Below the pieces are notes generated by a model that worked only from the letters and a program-made list of their open reading frames with translations, was not told where the DNA came from and searched no databases. Shown in pieces: positions 60,988 to 64,000 of a DNA stretch of 64,000 nucleotides; position 1 is the stretch's first letter, and each line of letters opens with the position of its first letter. The stretch is from an uncultured Prevotellaceae bacterium (GTDB taxonomy: Bacteria; Bacteroidota; Bacteroidia; Bacteroidales; Bacteroidaceae), in contig CACYPF010000005.1 of the NCBI GenBank assembly GCA_902776195.1, positions 1-64,000 on the forward strand, read 5' to 3'. The position numbers and the translations under genes are program-made.

Positions 60988-61463
60988 CGCTCCATTTCAG
61001 GTTTATCGTCCTGACTGGTCTTTCCGTATTCAAAGACATCCATCAGCGATGTCTCTGTAACACTGGCGATAACATAGTCAATCATCGTACCTCCCATCAC
61101 TTCCTCGATATTGTTGACCGCACCTTTCAGTGTTCCTGCATGCACGAGGTAGTTTACACTGCTACGCTTTTCTTTCTCCGTCTTCTCATCTATGGTAATA
61201 AACTGCAGTTTAGTCTTATACCAACGGTCGGCAGAAGGGTCATCACTAAAAAAAATTTCCTTGTAGGGAGCTATCTTGATATCTTTAACAGTGAACTCAC
61301 CACTGATATAAGACGACATTTCTTCCATGATGCGCTTTTCTGCCTCTGTAAAACTGAGTGCATCAACAGTATATGTCTCGTTCACTTTCTTTTGCAGACC
61401 ATCTTCCATGGTCTTCTCGTAGTTGATTTTACATTCAAACCAAATTGCTGTTCTTGATCTCAT
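60984..61463 (-). CDS. DUF4494 protein
   Basis: This 159-residue soluble protein of the Bacteroidota DUF4494 family has AIWFECKINYEKTMEDGLQK near the start, then YTVDALSFTEAEKRIMEEM and FFSDDPSADRWYKTKLQFIT. No function is known. The widespread DUF4494-yggS order in the phylum, seen here with a 4-nt overlap, suggests a coupled role. Confidence 0.88.
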   Translation of the reverse strand: MRSRTAIWFECKINYEKTMEDGLQKKVNETYTVDALSFTEAEKRIMEEMSSYISGEFTVKDIKIAPYKEIFFSDDPSADRWYKTKLQFITIDEKTEKEKRSSVNYLVHAGTLKGAVNNIEEVMGGTMIDYVIASVTETSLMDVFEYGKTSQDDKPEMER

Positions 61464-61501
61464 ATTGCTAATTTTTCGATATTTCAGTATGTTTGTACCA
61501 A

Positions 61502-62743
61502 TTATTTCTGAATTCCACGACTGTTAGACCCTCCAAGTTCTTTCTTTTTCTGCTCAGTAATACGTTCAATAATCTCTGTCGCTATCAACTGGCTTCTGGA
61601 AGGATCGAGTGACGACTCTCCAGCTATTTTCTCTTGGGCTTTCATCAGTTCCTGAATTGTTGACTCACTCTGTGACATGAAATTCTTTTCCGTGACATTC
61701 ATGTGCTCCTTATTATATATATTAGAAAGGATTTTCTCTGCAGCCGCTGTATATCGTTTACGGAAGATTGCTTCCGCTTTTGCCTGATACTCCTCCTGTG
61801 ACCGTTGCTCAATAGCCACTAAAGAGTCACCATCACCGGTAACGCCAAGTTCTTCTGGACTAAAGCCATCATCAATCAGGTCATCGGTTGCCTGACGAGG
61901 TGCTGGTTTTACGAACTCGACAGGATTACTCTCCGGCATCATATCGAAATAGAGAGCAATCACCAGTCCTGCAATAGCTACAGCTATGAATCCCGTCAGT
62001 AAAGAACGGTAGGTGTTACGCTTCCTATTTATATTCCTAAGCATCTCGTCTGGAGTATTGAAGCGATCTTCGGGAGAGTCACTAACAGCCTTCTTCACCA
62101 CCTTACGCAACTCCAACGGCATGTCTGCCTGGTCAAAGACTTTCTGCAAAAGGCGTCCTATAGAATATATGTCACAACGATTATCTATCGTTCCGTTGCT
62201 CATTACCTCAGGAGCCACATACTCCTCCGACCCGTCATGGTAGAGCTGACCTGGATCACTCATGGAGATGTAGTGAGAACCTACGTGTGACAAGAGTACT
62301 GCATTATCTCCTTTGCGAAGAAACACTGTCTCTGGTGAATAGCATACACCAAAGACACCCTGTGAGTGAAGATAAGAGGCCGTTTCTAACAACTGTCGAG
62401 TAAACTCCTCAATAAAATTGGGCTCAGCGACAATGGAAGGATTATCATTCAACACATGTTTTAATGGCTGATATTGTCCCTGCTCCAACTCTAACCGGAT
62501 AATATCATGACCTTCGGCTTGGGGACGGAAATGCAGGATATGCTGATTTGTCAAGGAAGCATTCTGCTCACATTCCTTTTTAAGTGCCTCACTAAAGTTG
62601 ATATTATTGTTCAACTCAGGATAAATATCAATGACACTACGGTATTTTCCATCTATCTGCTGGCGATAATAATCACCTATCGGCAAACAAGTTTTGTTGA
62701 GTTTTCCGTCTTTCCTTGATGCCAAAAGCTCTTCGTAATTCAT
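61502..62743 (-). CDS. Membrane-anchored pseudokinase-like protein
   Basis: This 413-residue protein has a kinase-like N-terminal half (1-240), a membrane helix at 246-266 and a C-terminal periplasmic domain (~300-413, helical, Glu/Lys-rich). Kinase features kept are VAPEV (177-180, APE) and CDIYSIGRLL (190-199, subdomain IX). The catalytic HRD is replaced by GVCYSPETV (132-140) and DFG by LSHVGSH (151-157), and there is no clear glycine loop or VAIK lysine, so phosphotransfer is unlikely. It may be a signalling scaffold in the envelope. A perfect promoter lies upstream, divergent from the aminotransferase promoter. Confidence 0.8.
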   Translation of the reverse strand: MNYEELLASRKDGKLNKTCLPIGDYYRQQIDGKYRSVIDIYPELNNNINFSEALKKECEQNASLTNQHILHFRPQAEGHDIIRLELEQGQYQPLKHVLNDNPSIVAEPNFIEEFTRQLLETASYLHSQGVFGVCYSPETVFLRKGDNAVLLSHVGSHYISMSDPGQLYHDGSEEYVAPEVMSNGTIDNRCDIYSIGRLLQKVFDQADMPLELRKVVKKAVSDSPEDRFNTPDEMLRNINRKRNTYRSLLTGFIAVAIAGLVIALYFDMMPESNPVEFVKPAPRQATDDLIDDGFSPEELGVTGDGDSLVAIEQRSQEEYQAKAEAIFRKRYTAAAEKILSNIYNKEHMNVTEKNFMSQSESTIQELMKAQEKIAGESSLDPSRSQLIATEIIERITEQKKKELGGSNSRGIQK

Positions 62744-62765
62744 AATTTATGTTTGTTTGGATGCG

Positions 62766-62797
62766 CAAAAGTAAGCATTATTTCTGAAAAACGCAAA
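62766..62797 (-). promoter_or_regulatory. Promoter of the pseudokinase gene
   Basis: On the minus strand TTTG (62797-62794), a 20-nt spacer and TACTTTTG (62773-62766) match the consensus exactly. It is divergent from the next promoter, 7 nt away. Confidence 0.8.
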
Positions 62798-62803
62798 AAT
62801 TAT

Positions 62804-62834
62804 TTTGTATTTATCTTTAATTAATGTACCTTTG
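62804..62834 (+). promoter_or_regulatory. Promoter of the aminotransferase gene
   Basis: TTTG (62804-62807), a 19-nt spacer and TACCTTTG (62827-62834) match the consensus exactly, 28 nt before ATG 62862. Confidence 0.85.
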
Positions 62835-62861
62835 CACCTGATTTACGTAAATTAGACAACA

Positions 62862-64000
62862 ATGCCAGAAATATCTGTTCGTGGCTTGGAGATGCCAGAA
62901 TCACCGATTCGTAAACTAGCTCCACTTGCCGCAGCCGCCAAGAAACGGGGTACTCATGTGTACCATTTGAATATCGGACAGCCAGACCTGCCTACACCAC
63001 AGGTGGGACTTGATGCACTGAAGACCATTGATCGTAACATTCTCGAATATTCCCCTTCACAAGGCTATTTGAGTTATCGTGAGAAATTAGTCAGCTATTA
63101 TGCAAAATATAACATTAACGTAACTGCTGATGACATCATCATCACATCGGGTGGCAGTGAGGCTGTACTTTTCGCATTTCTTTCATGCCTTAACCCTGGG
63201 GATGAGATTATTGTGCCGGAACCAGCCTATGCCAACTATATGGCATTCGCAATATCTGCTGGGGCTAAAATCCGTACCATTGCCACAACCATTGAGGAGG
63301 GATTCTCTCTTCCAAAAGTGGAGAAATTTGAAGAATTGATCAACGATCGCACCCGCGCTATTATGATCTGTAACCCCAATAACCCTACCGGCTATCTATA
63401 TACTCGCCGGGAGATGCAGCAGATTCGTGACCTGGTAAAGAAATACGACCTATATCTATTCTCCGACGAAGTGTACCGTGAGTATATTTATACTGGTTCC
63501 CCATATATTTCTGCCTGCCATCTGGAAGGAATAGAACAGAATGTAATACTGATCGACTCTGTCTCAAAGCGCTATTCTGAATGTGGTATCCGTATCGGTG
63601 CCCTTATAACCAAGAATGCAGAGGTACGCAAAGCCGTGATGAAGTTCTGCCAAGCACGTCTGTCTCCACCTCTTATTGGACAGATTGTAGCAGAAGCATC
63701 ACTGGATGCCCCCGAAGAATATTACCGTGACGTATATGATGAGTACGTAGAGCGACGCAAATGTCTCATTGATGGTTTAAACCGTATACCTGGTGTTTAT
63801 TCTCCTATTCCGATGGGAGCTTTCTACACAGTAGCAAAACTACCTGTCGATGATGCGGAGAAATTCTGTCGTTGGTGTCTGGCTGAATTCGAATATGAGA
63901 GAGAAACTGTCATGATGGCTCCTGCTGCAGGATTCTACACCACTCCTGGTGCCGGAATTGATCAGGTCCGTATAGCTTACGTGCTGAAAAAGGAAGACCT
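62862..64000 (+). CDS. Class I/II PLP-dependent aminotransferase, partial (window edge)
   Basis: The frame starts at ATG 62862 and runs off the right edge after about 379 codons; 15-20 residues are missing. Fold-type I aminotransferase features are HLNIGQPDLPTPQVGLD, EYSPSQGYLSYREKL, ITSGGSEAVLFAFLSCL (PLP phosphate), ICNPNNPTGYLYT, YLFSDEVYREYIY and SVSKRYSECGIRIG with the PLP lysine. It resembles aspartate/aromatic aminotransferases (AspC/AlaT-like) in Bacteroidota; the amino acid specificity cannot be told. Confidence 0.92.
   Translation, partial: MPEISVRGLEMPESPIRKLAPLAAAAKKRGTHVYHLNIGQPDLPTPQVGLDALKTIDRNILEYSPSQGYLSYREKLVSYYAKYNINVTADDIIITSGGSEAVLFAFLSCLNPGDEIIVPEPAYANYMAFAISAGAKIRTIATTIEEGFSLPKVEKFEELINDRTRAIMICNPNNPTGYLYTRREMQQIRDLVKKYDLYLFSDEVYREYIYTGSPYISACHLEGIEQNVILIDSVSKRYSECGIRIGALITKNAEVRKAVMKFCQARLSPPLIGQIVAEASLDAPEEYYRDVYDEYVERRKCLIDGLNRIPGVYSPIPMGAFYTVAKLPVDDAEKFCRWCLAEFEYERETVMMAPAAGFYTTPGAGIDQVRIAYVLKKED

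Overview
The window is chromosomal DNA from a member of the phylum Bacteroidota, most likely the family Prevotellaceae (Prevotella/Segatella-like). Four things point there. Promoters repeatedly match the Bacteroidota consensus TTTG-N19/20-TAnnTTTG. Lipoproteins carry acidic runs straight after the lipobox cysteine. There is a BspA-like leucine-rich repeat protein with a type IX secretion-style C-terminus. Bacteroidota-specific families also occur (Rpb6-type omega, DUF4293, DUF4468, DUF4494, putative porin, RagB-free surface lipoproteins).

Layout. 1-3050 is a gene-debris zone: a partial GNAT gene, a remnant of a YgjP-type peptidase, and TauE/SafE, HipA, HAD and EamA genes that are truncated, fused or internally deleted, around an intact HxlR regulator/cupin pair. 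3048-12300 is mostly housekeeping on the minus strand: YgjP peptidase, MATE exporter, rpsF-rpsR-rplI (rpsR carries a frameshifting gap), an SGNH hydrolase, tRNA-Asp, a GNAT, a GT2 glycosyltransferase, recR, an ABC-F protein and engB. 12300-12960 holds the first copy of an unusual 22-bp-register repeat element. 12963-33312 contains pyrBI, a C69 dipeptidase, an M23 peptidase, nadC, an outer-membrane barrel, CstA, a GHL10 hydrolase, ettA, a giant GH9-M3 fusion, an iron alcohol dehydrogenase, carB and a LolA-like protein. 33333-33733 holds the second, inverted copy of the repeat element. 33916-37686 encodes a lipoprotein, the BspA-like protein and an unknown protein.

37921-43672 is an integrated mobile element of about 5.75 kb bounded by a 14-bp direct repeat. 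It carries a tyrosine integrase next to the left end, a long nested hairpin, two lipoprotein genes, a serine recombinase, a rolling-circle-type Rep protein and a small NUMOD3-like protein. When the two flanks are rejoined at the 14-bp repeat, they form what looks like one structured RNA gene of about 310 nt with its own perfect promoter. The element appears to have split that gene.

43999-64000 returns to core genes: phoH-purC-menG-aroE-TPM-lemA-purM (plus strand), bamD-rpoZ-DUF4293 (minus), uvrB, a DUF4468-small membrane protein-porin operon, an HD-domain protein and menA (divergent), an RluA-family synthase, a YggS/DUF4494 pair, a membrane-anchored pseudokinase and a partial aminotransferase. 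Pathways represented are pyrimidine (pyrB, pyrI, carB), purine (purC, purM), menaquinone (menA, menG), NAD (nadC) and shikimate (aroE) synthesis, outer-membrane assembly (bamD) and DNA repair (recR, uvrB).

The most unusual signals are the paired 22-bp-register elements, the split structured RNA with its mobile element, and the scatter of internal deletions. One of those deletions hits the normally essential rpsR, so sequence or assembly error has to be excluded first.
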